The translations under genes were made by a program, and so were the position numbers. Under the pieces are notes generated by a model, which was given only the letters and a program-made list of their open reading frames with translations, had not been told where the DNA came from and ran no database searches. A DNA stretch of 64,000 bases from Roseateles koreensis (GTDB taxonomy: Bacteria; Pseudomonadota; Gammaproteobacteria; Burkholderiales; Burkholderiaceae_C), in contig NZ_JAQQXS010000002.1 in assembly GCF_028595305.1 (NCBI RefSeq), positions 248,001-312,000 on the forward strand, written 5' to 3'. This document shows, piece by piece, positions 36,442 to 45,041 of this stretch. Each line of letters opens with the position of its first letter. Position 1 is the stretch's first letter.

Positions 36442-37179
36442 TCAGGGCTGCGCCATGCGCTGCGAAATTTCCTCGCGCACGTGCTCGGCCAGGGCTCTCC
36501 GGTCTGCGTGAGCAGTTTCCATTGCCGTCAACACGTCGACCCTAACGCCCAAACCACGCGCCCTCAAAATCGCCCACAAACTCTGAATCAGGGAGGTCGT
36601 ACCGATGAACTGCGCAGTCGTGCTGAAGCGCTGCCCAGGCTCAAACCAACGAAGGACCACCGGCTGAATGGGCGCCTCCGTCGCAATGGCCGCCTGCAGT
36701 AAATTGCCATGGAAAGGCAGCAACTCCGGCCCCGGGCCGGTCGTGCCCTCCGGGAACACCGCCACGGTGTCGCCCTCTTTCAAAGCATCGGCCATCTGGT
36801 GAACAACGCGCAGGGCATCGCGCTTGTTCGTGCGCTCAATGAACAAGGTACCCACCCCGTCGACCAGCAGGCCCACCACCGGCCAATCGCGCACGTCGGC
36901 CTTGGAGACAAAACGGGCTTCCGGCATGACGGCGTGAACGGCTGCGATGTCCAACCACGACACATGATTGGCCAAGATCAATTTGGCACCCGGGCGCGGT
37001 GTGCCGCTGGATTCGAGGCTAACTCCAAGAATACGCAGCATCTTGCCTGACCAACGCTTGATCAGCACATGCCGCCGCGCCAGGCTGAGGCTGCCGAAGC
37101 GCCAGCGGATTAACCCCACACCGTAAAACAAATGCCCGATCAGGCGCAGCAGGCGAACAACGGCAAGCAAACTGCGCAT
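36442..37179 (-). CDS. 1-acyl-sn-glycerol-3-phosphate acyltransferase (PlsC type)
   Basis: This is a membrane-associated acyltransferase of phospholipid synthesis. The 245-residue product has the catalytic NHVSWLD (HX4D: H72, D77) and the substrate-binding VFPEGTTG near residue 142, with a hydrophobic N-terminal segment. Its start lies one base after the pyrC' stop, so it is cotranscribed with the pyrimidine genes. Substrate (lysophosphatidate or another lyso-lipid) cannot be told from sequence. Confidence 0.9.
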   Translation of the reverse strand: MRSLLAVVRLLRLIGHLFYGVGLIRWRFGSLSLARRHVLIKRWSGKMLRILGVSLESSGTPRPGAKLILANHVSWLDIAAVHAVMPEARFVSKADVRDWPVVGLLVDGVGTLFIERTNKRDALRVVHQMADALKEGDTVAVFPEGTTGPGPELLPFHGNLLQAAIATEAPIQPVVLRWFEPGQRFSTTAQFIGTTSLIQSLWAILRARGLGVRVDVLTAMETAHADRRALAEHVREEISQRMAQP

Positions 37180-37180
37180 C

Positions 37181-38515
37181 TCAGGCTGCCGCCCCGGCCG
37201 GCGCCATCAGGCCGGCTGACTCGTAAGCCAGATGCCCGGCCACCACGGTCGCCCGCACCTGGGCCGGCAACTCGAAGCCACTGGTCTCGAAGGCGAAGGG
37301 GGTATGCTTGCCTTGGCTGCTCAACGCTTCAGGCGTGACCGCCCAATGCGCGCGGTCGTCAAACACACACACGTCCGCCACGCCGCCAAGCACCAAGCGC
37401 CCGGCGCTTGCCGCCAGGGAACCCAAGGCCTCACCCAGCACGCCAACAGGCCCGGCAGTGATCACGCCCAAGCCCTGGCTCATCGACAACCCACTGTCCT
37501 GTGCCCAGCGCAGGGCCAGGCTCAGCAACAGCTCCAGGCCCGTGGCGCCGGGCGTGGCTTCTGCGAAAGGAACGTTCTTTTCATCGGCAGCAACGGGCAT
37601 GTGGTCGCTGACCAGCGCGTCGAGCGTGCCATCGGCCAAGCCGGCGCGCAAGGCATCACGATCACGCCCCTGTCGCAAGGGCGGTGTCAAGCGCATGGCC
37701 GGGTTGAAATAGCCGATGTCCACATCAGTCAGGTGCAAGGAGTTGATGGACACATCGGCCGTCACGGCCAGCCCCTCACGCTTGGCGGCGCGAATCAATT
37801 CCACACCGGCAGCGCTGGAGATGCGGCACAGATGCACCCGGGCGCCCGTGCTGCGCATCAACTCGAAAATGGTGTGCAACGCCACGGTCTCGGCAGCCAC
37901 CGGCACGCCGGACAAACCCAGGCGGGTGGCCACTGCGCCGCTGGCCGCAACGCCGCCGCCCAGATAAGCGTCCTGCGGGCGCAACCAGACGGTGTAGCCA
38001 TAGGTTGCGGCGTACATCAGCGCCCGGTTCAAGACCAGCGTGTCGCGCACGGGCGCTTCCGCCTGCGAGAAACCGATGCAGCCCGCCTCCGTCAATTCGG
38101 CCATTTCGGTGAGGGACTGTGCGTCGAGATTGCGCGTCAGCGCACCCAGCGGGAAGAGCCGGCAACGGCTCAGCTTGCGGGCGCGGAACTTGAGCATCTC
38201 CACCAGGCCCGGCTCATCCAGCACGGGGTCAGTGTCCGGCGGGCAGACCAGGCTGGTGACACCGCCCGCTGCTGCGGCGGCCAGTTCGCTCTCCAGCATG
38301 CCTTCATGTTCATGGCCGGGTTCGCGCAGGCGTGCGGCGAGGTCCACCAAGCCGGGCGCTACCACCAGGCCGGTGGCGTCGATGACGCGGTCGGCAGCGA
38401 ACTCCGTGGGCTCGCCCAGGGCGACGATGCGACCATTGGCAATGGCCAGGTCACCCACGCGGTCCAGGCCAGATGCGGGGTCGATCAAACGACCGTTCTT
38501 GATCAAGATCTTCAT
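37181..38515 (-). CDS. Inactive dihydroorotase-like subunit PyrC'
   Basis: The fold is that of class I dihydroorotases, 444 residues, but the metal site is lost. In place of the canonical DxHxHxREPG, residues 58-67 read [10 protein letters not shown]: both zinc histidines are replaced (A60, R62). The FSDDG region has become FSQAE, and the later histidine motif reads CRISSAAG. Such dead homologues, PyrC', are known in Pseudomonas and relatives as structural partners of aspartate transcarbamoylase. The 4-bp overlap with pyrB (ATGA) supports that role. An active dihydroorotase must be encoded elsewhere. Confidence 0.9.
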   Translation of the reverse strand: MKILIKNGRLIDPASGLDRVGDLAIANGRIVALGEPTEFAADRVIDATGLVVAPGLVDLAARLREPGHEHEGMLESELAAAAAGGVTSLVCPPDTDPVLDEPGLVEMLKFRARKLSRCRLFPLGALTRNLDAQSLTEMAELTEAGCIGFSQAEAPVRDTLVLNRALMYAATYGYTVWLRPQDAYLGGGVAASGAVATRLGLSGVPVAAETVALHTIFELMRSTGARVHLCRISSAAGVELIRAAKREGLAVTADVSINSLHLTDVDIGYFNPAMRLTPPLRQGRDRDALRAGLADGTLDALVSDHMPVAADEKNVPFAEATPGATGLELLLSLALRWAQDSGLSMSQGLGVITAGPVGVLGEALGSLAASAGRLVLGGVADVCVFDDRAHWAVTPEALSSQGKHTPFAFETSGFELPAQVRATVVAGHLAYESAGLMAPAGAAA

Positions 38516-39474
38516 GCTTCGTTTCCGGCAAGGATGGACATCACGGCCATGCGCACAGCAATACCAAAGGTCACCTGCGGCAGGATCACGCTCTGCAGGC
38601 CGTCCGCCACAGTAGACGCGATCTCCACACCGCGGTTGATGGGGCCCGGGTGCATCACGATGGCGTCAGGCTTGGCCAGTTGCAGCTTTTCAGGCGTGAG
38701 GCCGAAGTTCTTGAAGAACTCGCCGGCGCTGGGCAACATGGCACCGCTCATGCGTTCGTTCTGCAGGCGCAGCATGATGATCACGTCAGCGCCCTTCACG
38801 CCCTCCGCCATGTCGTGGCAGACCCGCACGCCCATCTCGCGCAGATCGCCAGGCACCAGGGTTTTGGGGCCCACCGCGCGAATCTCGGGCACGCCCAGGA
38901 TATTCAAGGCATGAATGTCAGAGCGAGCGACGCGGGAGTGCACGATGTCGCCCACGATCGCCACCGTCAGGTTCTTGAAGTCTTTTTTGAAATGACGGAT
39001 TGTGTACATGTCCAGCAGGCCTTGCGTCGGGTGGGCGTGACGCCCATCCCCCGCATTCACCACATGCACATGGGGCGCGCAATGCTGGGCAATCAGGTAG
39101 GGCGCGCCGCTCTCGCTGTGGCGCACCACAAACATGTCGGCATGCATAGCCGACAAATTGGCCACCGTGTCCAGCAAGGTCTCGCCCTTGGCAGTGCTGG
39201 AGCGAGCGATGTCCAGGTTCAGCACATCAGCAGACAGGCGCTTGGCCGCAATCTCAAACGTGGTGCGGGTGCGGGTGCTGTTCTCGAAGAACAGATTGAA
39301 CACCGACTTGCCGCGCAGCAGCGGCACCTTTTTCACCTCACGGTCATTGACCGACAGAAAGGTACCCGCCGTATCAAGAATCTGGTGAATGATGGCCTGC
39401 GGAAGACCTTCCACGGAGAGCAGGTGAACCAGCTCACCATGCTTGTTCAATTGGGGATTGCGTTTAGATAACAC
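38512..39474 (-). CDS. pyrB: Aspartate carbamoyltransferase catalytic subunit
   Basis: PyrB joins carbamoyl phosphate and aspartate in pyrimidine synthesis. The 320-residue protein has the carbamoyl-phosphate loop [25 protein letters not shown] and the C-terminal [12 protein letters not shown]. It starts with GTG 39474, preceded by a perfect AGGAGG seven bases away. It overlaps pyrC' by 4 bp and probably forms a mixed PyrB-PyrC' complex. pyrR lies 84 bp upstream. Confidence 0.97.
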   Translation of the reverse strand: MLSKRNPQLNKHGELVHLLSVEGLPQAIIHQILDTAGTFLSVNDREVKKVPLLRGKSVFNLFFENSTRTRTTFEIAAKRLSADVLNLDIARSSTAKGETLLDTVANLSAMHADMFVVRHSESGAPYLIAQHCAPHVHVVNAGDGRHAHPTQGLLDMYTIRHFKKDFKNLTVAIVGDIVHSRVARSDIHALNILGVPEIRAVGPKTLVPGDLREMGVRVCHDMAEGVKGADVIIMLRLQNERMSGAMLPSAGEFFKNFGLTPEKLQLAKPDAIVMHPGPINRGVEIASTVADGLQSVILPQVTFGIAVRMAVMSILAGNEA

Positions 39475-39558
39475 GTTAGGCCTCCTGCCGAGCCACCGCC
39501 AGAACCCTCATGGGGATCCTGTGGGGCGATGAACAAAATGAACGCGGGAGCATCGGGT

Positions 39559-40065
39559 TCAATCCTCCTTCACGTCGAAACTGAAACGACCGTCCTCGCC
39601 CTTAGCCAGGCGCAGCCGGTGTGAGGCATCCAGATTGATGCGGGCGGCCGAAAACACCGGCTCGATCGGCAACTCGCGCCCGCCGCGGTCCACCAGCACC
39701 GCCAGGCTCACACTAGAGGGACGGCCAAAGTCGAACAACTCATTGAGCACCGCGCGAGTGGTGCGGCCGGTGTAGAGCACGTCGTCGACCAAGATCAGTG
39801 GGCGGCCGTTCACCTCAAAAGGCAGCCGCGTCTGGTCGGCACTGGCCGACATGCCCCGAGACCCAAAGTCATCCCGGTGCAAGCTGCTGGAAATCACCCC
39901 TGAAACACCGGGCAAGCCCAGATCTTGATGCAGGCGCTCGGCCAGCCAAGCCCCGCCCGACCAGATGCCCACCAGGACACTGTCGGGTTTGAGCAGCATC
40001 AGCCTGCGCACACCCTGCAAGAGGTCGGCGTACAAAGCCTCGGCATCCAACAAGAGGTTGGTCAT
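39559..40065 (-). CDS. pyrR: PyrR, pyrimidine operon regulator / uracil phosphoribosyltransferase
   Basis: PyrR proteins bind uridine nucleotides and regulate pyr genes, and many also have uracil phosphoribosyltransferase activity. The 168-residue product shows the PRPP loop ILVDDVLYTGRTTRAVL and LVDRGGRELPIEP, both PyrR signatures, and SSLHRDDFGSRGM. It overlaps ruvX by 4 bp. In the 84 bp before pyrB I saw no clear attenuator hairpins, so how it would act here is open. Confidence 0.93.
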   Translation of the reverse strand: MTNLLLDAEALYADLLQGVRRLMLLKPDSVLVGIWSGGAWLAERLHQDLGLPGVSGVISSSLHRDDFGSRGMSASADQTRLPFEVNGRPLILVDDVLYTGRTTRAVLNELFDFGRPSSVSLAVLVDRGGRELPIEPVFSAARINLDASHRLRLAKGEDGRFSFDVKED

Positions 40066-40463
40066 GGGTTCTCCCGAAAATATTGATCAAGAATCAAGGC
40101 CGCCGCCGCCGCGTCCACATCACGGGCGCCATGACTTTCAGCCTCGACGGAGGTGTAGCGCTCATCCACTTCGAAAACCGGCAGGCGAAAACGCGACTTC
40201 AGCTGGCGGCCAAACTTGCGGGCGCGCAAAGTCATTTCGTGTTCGGCTCCGTCGGGATGGCGCGGTAGCCCGATCACCAAGGCGTCAGGTTGCCATTCCT
40301 TGATCAGCTTTTCAATGGCTTGGAAACGGGCTTCACCGTCGACGGCAATCGTGCGCAGCGGCTGCGCCATGTGCGTAAAGCGTGTGCCGGTGGCCACGCC
40401 GGTGCGGCGGGTGCCGAAATCAAAGGCCAGAAAGGATTGCAGCGGGGCGCTTGCCTGGCTCAT
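40062..40463 (-). CDS. ruvX: RuvX/YqgF family nuclease (pre-16S rRNA processing)
   Basis: This RNase H-fold protein is implicated in 16S rRNA 5'-end maturation and earlier named a putative Holliday junction resolvase. The 133-residue product has the first acidic motif FLAFDFGTRRTGVATG, ALVIGLPRHPDG in the middle and VDERYTSVEAES near the end. It overlaps yqgE upstream and pyrR downstream by 4 bp each, a common order in beta- and gammaproteobacteria. Confidence 0.94.
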   Translation of the reverse strand: MSQASAPLQSFLAFDFGTRRTGVATGTRFTHMAQPLRTIAVDGEARFQAIEKLIKEWQPDALVIGLPRHPDGAEHEMTLRARKFGRQLKSRFRLPVFEVDERYTSVEAESHGARDVDAAAAALILDQYFRENP

Positions 40464-41038
40464 GCGTGACCAGCCTCTTGGCTCAGCATGCGGGGGTCCA
40501 CCCCCAGCAGGCCCAAGGCGCGCTCGTAACGCAATTCAATCGGGGTGTCGAAAATGATTTCGGGCGAGGCATCAACGGTCAGCCAACCGTTGCGGCCAAT
40601 TTCTTCTTCCAGCTGGCCGGCCGCCCAACCGCTGTAACCCAGGGTGACCAGAATGCGCCGTGGGCCTGCGCCGTTAGACAAGGCTTCAAGCACGTCACGG
40701 CTGGTGGTCATTTCCAGCCCACCCGGTACCGTTAACGTCGCGTTGTAATGCCCGCCCTTCTCGTCCAGCGGTTCATGCAGCACAAAACCGCGCTCGGTTT
40801 GCACCGGCCCGCCGTAGAACACAGGCGTCTGCGCCAATGCGTCCTGCGGAGGGCTCAATTCGACTTTTTCAAACAAGCTGCCCAGGGTCAACGCGATGGG
40901 CTTGTTGATCACCAAGCCCAGCGCGCCTTTTTCATTGTGTTCGCACATATAGACCACGCTGCCCGCAAAGGCCTCGTCGGCCATGCCAGGCATGGCGATC
41001 AAAAATTGGTTGGCGAGGTCTATCCGGTCTTGGCTCAT
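40460..41038 (-). CDS. YqgE/AlgH family protein (UPF0301)
   Basis: This 192-residue protein of the YqgE/AlgH family has no firmly established activity. FLIAMPGMADEAFAGSVVYMCEHNEKGALGLVIN covers the diagnostic N-terminal motifs (quoted here only in outline: MPGM, VVYMCEHN, GALGLVIN), and VFYGGPVQTERGFVLHE is also conserved. First gene of the overlapped yqgE-ruvX-pyrR-pyrB-pyrC'-plsC run, starting 33 bp from the divergent photolyase gene. Confidence 0.93.
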   Translation of the reverse strand: MSQDRIDLANQFLIAMPGMADEAFAGSVVYMCEHNEKGALGLVINKPIALTLGSLFEKVELSPPQDALAQTPVFYGGPVQTERGFVLHEPLDEKGGHYNATLTVPGGLEMTTSRDVLEALSNGAGPRRILVTLGYSGWAAGQLEEEIGRNGWLTVDASPEIIFDTPIELRYERALGLLGVDPRMLSQEAGHA

Positions 41039-41071
41039 GCGTGCATTTTATTCGTCAGCGACACTTACGCC

Positions 41072-42535
41072 ATGATGAATCGTCTCGACCGTGCATTGGT
41101 TTGGTTTCGGCGCGACCTGCGGGTCGAGGATCAGGCCGCGCTGTACGCTGCCTGCAAGTCGGCTCAGGCCGTTTTTTGCCTGTTCGTGCTGGACCAGGAA
41201 ATCTTGGACGCGCTGCCGCGCAATGACCGCCGTGTGGGCTTCATTCTTGACACCTTGTGCGCGCTAGATGCGCAAATTCGCCGGATCTGCCCCGGCGGCG
41301 GTTTGATCGTGCGCTACGGCCGGGCCACCGAGTTGGTGCCCCAGGTCGCCGCGGAACTGGCCGCACAAGCCGTGTTCACCAACCACGACGATGAACCCGC
41401 CGCGCTGCGCCGCGACGCCCAGGTTGCACAACGGCTGAGCACCTTTGCATGCGCTTGGCACAGCTTCAAAGACCACGTCATCTTCGAGCGCAGCGAGTTG
41501 CTGACCGGCGCGGGCAAGCCGTATGGCGTATTCACCCCCTACAAAAACGCCTGGCTCCGCAAAGTGGACGCCTTCTACCTGCGCGCCTACCCTGTTAACC
41601 GCTACCAGGGGGCCTTGGCGCCCACGCCGTTGGCCCAAGGTGTTCCAGCGCCAACCGAGATCGGGTTCGAGCCTGACTCCGTGAATCCAGCCGTGTTGGG
41701 CGGCAGCGAGGGCGCCAAGCGCCTGTTTGTCGATTTTCTCGACCGCATCGACGCTTACGCGCAAGCCCGTGACTATCCTGCCGTCAAAGGTCCCAGTTAT
41801 TTGAGCGTGCACCTGCGATTTGGCACGATCTCAATTCGCCAACTGGCACGCGAAGCCTGGGCGCGCATGCAAGCGGGCGTGCGCGGCGCCGAGGTCTGGC
41901 TGAGTGAGTTGATCTGGCGAGATTTCTACCATCAGGTGATGCACCACCACCCGCACGCAATGGCGGCAGCCTGGCGCCCCGAGTACGACGCCATCCAGTG
42001 GGAGCAAGGCCCACATGCCGACGCCTTGTTTGCCGCTTGGTGCGAGGGACGTACCGGTTATCCCTTGATCGATTCGGCAATGCGGCAACTCAACAGCAGC
42101 GGCTATATGCACAATCGCCTGCGCATGGTGACGGCGAGCTTTCTGGTCAAGGACCTGGGCTTGGACTGGCGCCGCGGCGAACGCTATTTCGCCGAGAAGC
42201 TCCTGGATTTCGACCTCGCCGCAAACAACGGGGGCTGGCAATGGGCCGCATCCAGCGGCTGCGATGCCCAACCTTGGTTTCGTATCTTCAATCCGGTCAC
42301 GCAGAGTGAAAAATTTGATGCCCAAGGGCGTTTCATCAAACGCTATCTGCCGCATTTGAGCGCCCTGCCGGACCGGCTGGTTCACGCCCCCTGGCTGGCT
42401 AAACCCTTGGAGTTGCAAGCTTGCGGCTTGACACTGGGTGCAGACTACCCCTGGCCCATCGTTCGCCACGATGAGGCTCGGGCGCAAACACTGGCCCGAT
42501 ATGCCGTGGTCAAGACCCGGGCGATACCGGACTGA
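41072..42535 (+). CDS. phrB: Deoxyribodipyrimidine photolyase
   Basis: This class I photolyase repairs UV-induced cyclobutane pyrimidine dimers using blue light and FADH-. The 487-residue product has the N-terminal antenna domain (LVWFRRDLRVEDQAAL) and the C-terminal FAD domain, with the signature NNGGWQWAASSGCDAQPWFR and FNPVTQSEKFD. EMHNRLRM-type sequence appears as GYMHNRLRMVTASFLVKDL. Two ATGs at 41072 and 41075 are possible starts; a longer upstream frame is antisense to yqgE. The 3' end overlaps the convergent hydrolase gene by 26 bp. Confidence 0.95.
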   Translation: MMNRLDRALVWFRRDLRVEDQAALYAACKSAQAVFCLFVLDQEILDALPRNDRRVGFILDTLCALDAQIRRICPGGGLIVRYGRATELVPQVAAELAAQAVFTNHDDEPAALRRDAQVAQRLSTFACAWHSFKDHVIFERSELLTGAGKPYGVFTPYKNAWLRKVDAFYLRAYPVNRYQGALAPTPLAQGVPAPTEIGFEPDSVNPAVLGGSEGAKRLFVDFLDRIDAYAQARDYPAVKGPSYLSVHLRFGTISIRQLAREAWARMQAGVRGAEVWLSELIWRDFYHQVMHHHPHAMAAAWRPEYDAIQWEQGPHADALFAAWCEGRTGYPLIDSAMRQLNSSGYMHNRLRMVTASFLVKDLGLDWRRGERYFAEKLLDFDLAANNGGWQWAASSGCDAQPWFRIFNPVTQSEKFDAQGRFIKRYLPHLSALPDRLVHAPWLAKPLELQACGLTLGADYPWPIVRHDEARAQTLARYAVVKTRAIPD

Positions 42536-43679
42536 GCGTCAAGGCCTTCGCCCCGGTCAAGACCACTGGCCCGCCATGGCCTTGCGCCATGGCAGGTGTA
42601 GGCAAATGCCCAAAGGGCGATTGCCAGCGGGCCAAAATATCCTGGTACTGATCGCCCCAGCGCTGCAAGCCCTCGGCCTGCCCGTTCAAGGCCTGATTCA
42701 TGAAGGCCACGGCCAGTTCTTTGGTGGCCTGCTTGGCACGCGGATTCAAGCTGACACCGCCCGTCAAGCCCCGGTCGGTGAACATGCTGTGCGAGCCGCC
42801 TTCAAACACGGCCAGCATCTTGGGCGCGGAGGGATTGGCCGCCTCAAACAGGTCCAGGCGATCTTGCGCGGCGGAGTAGTAGCCCGGAATGCGAATCACA
42901 TCGTCGGTGGCGGTGATGTGCAAGGTGGGGATGGCGATGGGGCCGATGATTTTTGGCAGCTCGGGTTCACCATAAAACGGCGGTGCCGAAATGATGATCG
43001 CCGCCTTGATGCGCGGTTCGTGCAGGTCCAGGCGGTGCCCGTGCCGCTCGACCTGCGCGCCCGCCAGCAGGAGTGTGGTGTTCGCGCCGTAAGAATGTCC
43101 GGCGGCAGCGATGCGCTCGGTGTCGATGGCGGGCGCGTACTCAGTTTGCAGCAGTTGGTCCAAGGCGAACTTGACGTCCGCCACCCGGTTCAGCGCCTCG
43201 CCTTCTTGCGCAGCGGCTTGCAGGCGCGACACCAATTGCAGGGGGTTGCCCATCCACACCTGGCGGTCGCTGCCCACGTGCTGAACATGCAGGCTCGCAT
43301 AGCCTTGCGACGCAAAATAGGCGCCCAAATAGCTGTAGCCACGCCGGGAACTGCCAATGCCGTGTGAAAACACCACCAGCGGCACCTTTTGCCCCGCCTG
43401 AGCCTGGGCGGGCCAGTACAGGCGAACGGGCACATCGCGCTGGCGGCTGGCATCTCTCCAATCCAGGTCATGGACCTGCACACCCTCAGCAACGGCGGCT
43501 TTGGCCCAGTCACTCAGCTCGGGCGCGGCCGGGGCGGTGCCTTCAATCTGTGCCAGCGCCTGCGTGTGATTGGTTTCTGACGCTTTGGGGGTGGTCTTGC
43601 AAGCACTCAGCGCCAGCGTTGCCACCATTGCGGCGACCAACACCAGACGCCATCCCTGTCGATGCGAAGCCAACACCAT
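42510..43679 (-). CDS. Alpha/beta-hydrolase lipoprotein
   Basis: This is a predicted periplasmic or outer-membrane-anchored hydrolase of 389 residues. The signal ends in lipobox LSAC (C27). The nucleophile elbow is GHSYGA, preceded by the oxyanion segment VVFSHGIGSSRRGY, and GGSHSMFTDRG probably carries the catalytic histidine. It resembles dienelactone-hydrolase or platelet-activating-factor-acetylhydrolase-like proteins; substrate unknown. ATG 43679 has AGGAGGG at ideal spacing, better than the TTG at 43685. The C-terminus extends into the photolyase 3' end. Confidence 0.85.
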   Translation of the reverse strand: MVLASHRQGWRLVLVAAMVATLALSACKTTPKASETNHTQALAQIEGTAPAAPELSDWAKAAVAEGVQVHDLDWRDASRQRDVPVRLYWPAQAQAGQKVPLVVFSHGIGSSRRGYSYLGAYFASQGYASLHVQHVGSDRQVWMGNPLQLVSRLQAAAQEGEALNRVADVKFALDQLLQTEYAPAIDTERIAAAGHSYGANTTLLLAGAQVERHGHRLDLHEPRIKAAIIISAPPFYGEPELPKIIGPIAIPTLHITATDDVIRIPGYYSAAQDRLDLFEAANPSAPKMLAVFEGGSHSMFTDRGLTGGVSLNPRAKQATKELAVAFMNQALNGQAEGLQRWGDQYQDILARWQSPFGHLPTPAMAQGHGGPVVLTGAKALTLSPVSPGS

Positions 43680-43795
43680 TTCCAAGCCCTCCTACCGTGC
43701 GTGAAGACGGCAGATGGCGTCAGGCTAGCCCAAATTCAAGAGTGTTGTCGCGGCAAAGTCGACTCCTTTGCGGCGTATGCACGCAGCCAGGGGAC

Positions 43796-44833
43796 TTAGA
43801 ACAACTCAACCGCACTGAGTTCGGCACGCTCTTTCATACGTCCAGCTGCCACCAGTTCAGCGTGACTGTGCACTTGATTGCGCCCAGCTTGCTTGGAGAA
43901 ATACACCGCTTTGTCGGCCCGATCAAAGGCGGAACTGGGCGAGTCGCCGCCACGGATGAGCGTAAAGCCCACGCTGACGGTGATATGCCCAACCTGCGGA
44001 AAGACATAACGTTCAGTGTTCACGCGCAGGCGTTCAAATGCCTGCGCGGCGTCATCGGCATCATCGCAACGGATCAAGGCGACAAATTCTTCCCCGCCAA
44101 ACCGGTAGAGCAGGTCATGGAAGCGGAAGCTGCTTCGCATCAATCGAGACAGCAAAAGCAGGACTTCGTCGCCAATCAAATGGCCAAAGTTGTCGTTGAC
44201 CCGCTTGAAATGATCGATGTCGATCACGCCCAAGTAGTGCTGAGGCCGCAAGGCCTCATGGCGGCGGCCGTCCTCGCTCGGCGTGGCATCCGGACGCAGC
44301 GGCGCCTCGCTCACGGCCTTCAGAAAGCTGTCTTCAAAGGTCTTGCGATTGAGCAGGCCGGTCAGCGTGTCGCGTTCGCTGTAGTCGAGCAAGCCCTGGA
44401 AATTGTGATAAATGCGCAACACACTGCCCACCATGCGCTGCAAGGTCGGGCTGAGCGCTTCACCCGTAAGCAACTCCACCACGCCCACCACCTCGCGGTC
44501 GGTGGCGATGGGGAACAGGGTCAACCATTGCCCGCCTTGTGCTTGTTGCTGCATCACACGGCTGTGCAGACAATTGAGGCGCAGTGGAAAGGCAGACGCC
44601 AGGGGCAAGCTGCTGGGGTCAGCCCACAACGGGTCGGCGGTGGCCACGGCATCACCCGACTCCAATCGGGCTCGGGTCAACCAGCGCTCCTGCCCCGCAT
44701 CGCCGACACAGCGATAAATGGCCACGGACAAGGGCTCCAGCAAATCGCGCAAGGCTGACACCAGGGTGACGTCCATCACGTCGCGGTCACGAAACCCCGT
44801 CATCTCGGCCAGATGATCAACAACTTCCGGCAT
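43796..44833 (-). CDS. Diguanylate cyclase (GGDEF) with N-terminal GAF-like region
   Basis: This soluble 345-residue protein is predicted to make cyclic di-GMP. The catalytic site is GGEEF in LLYRFGGEEFVAL. RFHD, five residues before it, fits the RxxD inhibitory I-site, so product feedback is likely. DTLTGLLNRKTFEDSFL and IDIDHFKRVNDNFGHLIGD are the usual upstream motifs. Residues 1-150 look like a divergent GAF sensor without membrane helices. It lies 208 bp downstream of chpA on the same strand, which suggests a link to pili or surface behaviour. Confidence 0.93.
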   Translation of the reverse strand: MPEVVDHLAEMTGFRDRDVMDVTLVSALRDLLEPLSVAIYRCVGDAGQERWLTRARLESGDAVATADPLWADPSSLPLASAFPLRLNCLHSRVMQQQAQGGQWLTLFPIATDREVVGVVELLTGEALSPTLQRMVGSVLRIYHNFQGLLDYSERDTLTGLLNRKTFEDSFLKAVSEAPLRPDATPSEDGRRHEALRPQHYLGVIDIDHFKRVNDNFGHLIGDEVLLLLSRLMRSSFRFHDLLYRFGGEEFVALIRCDDADDAAQAFERLRVNTERYVFPQVGHITVSVGFTLIRGGDSPSSAFDRADKAVYFSKQAGRNQVHSHAELVAAGRMKERAELSAVELF

Positions 44834-44980
44834 GCTTTTATTGCCCCATGTACGAGGCGGCAGCTTGTTTTCCCCCAGTGCACAAAGGCTCTCGAGACCT
44901 TGTTACACCCCGAATCATGCAAACGGCGCCGGCGGCAATCTCGCCATCGGCCCGCCATTCCCATCCTTTGCCCTCAATCT

Positions 44981-45001
44981 GCCGGCAGATTTCCTGCCGG
45001 C
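44981..45001 (-). terminator. Hairpin downstream of chpA
   Basis: GCCGGCAG, loop ATTTC, CTGCCGGC is a perfect 8-bp stem 41 bp past the chpA stop. No T-run follows on the minus strand, so it may be a processing or weak termination site. Confidence 0.4.
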
Positions 45002-45041
45002 CCGACACTCATTCACCGTAGTAAACAGGCGTTAGCACGCC

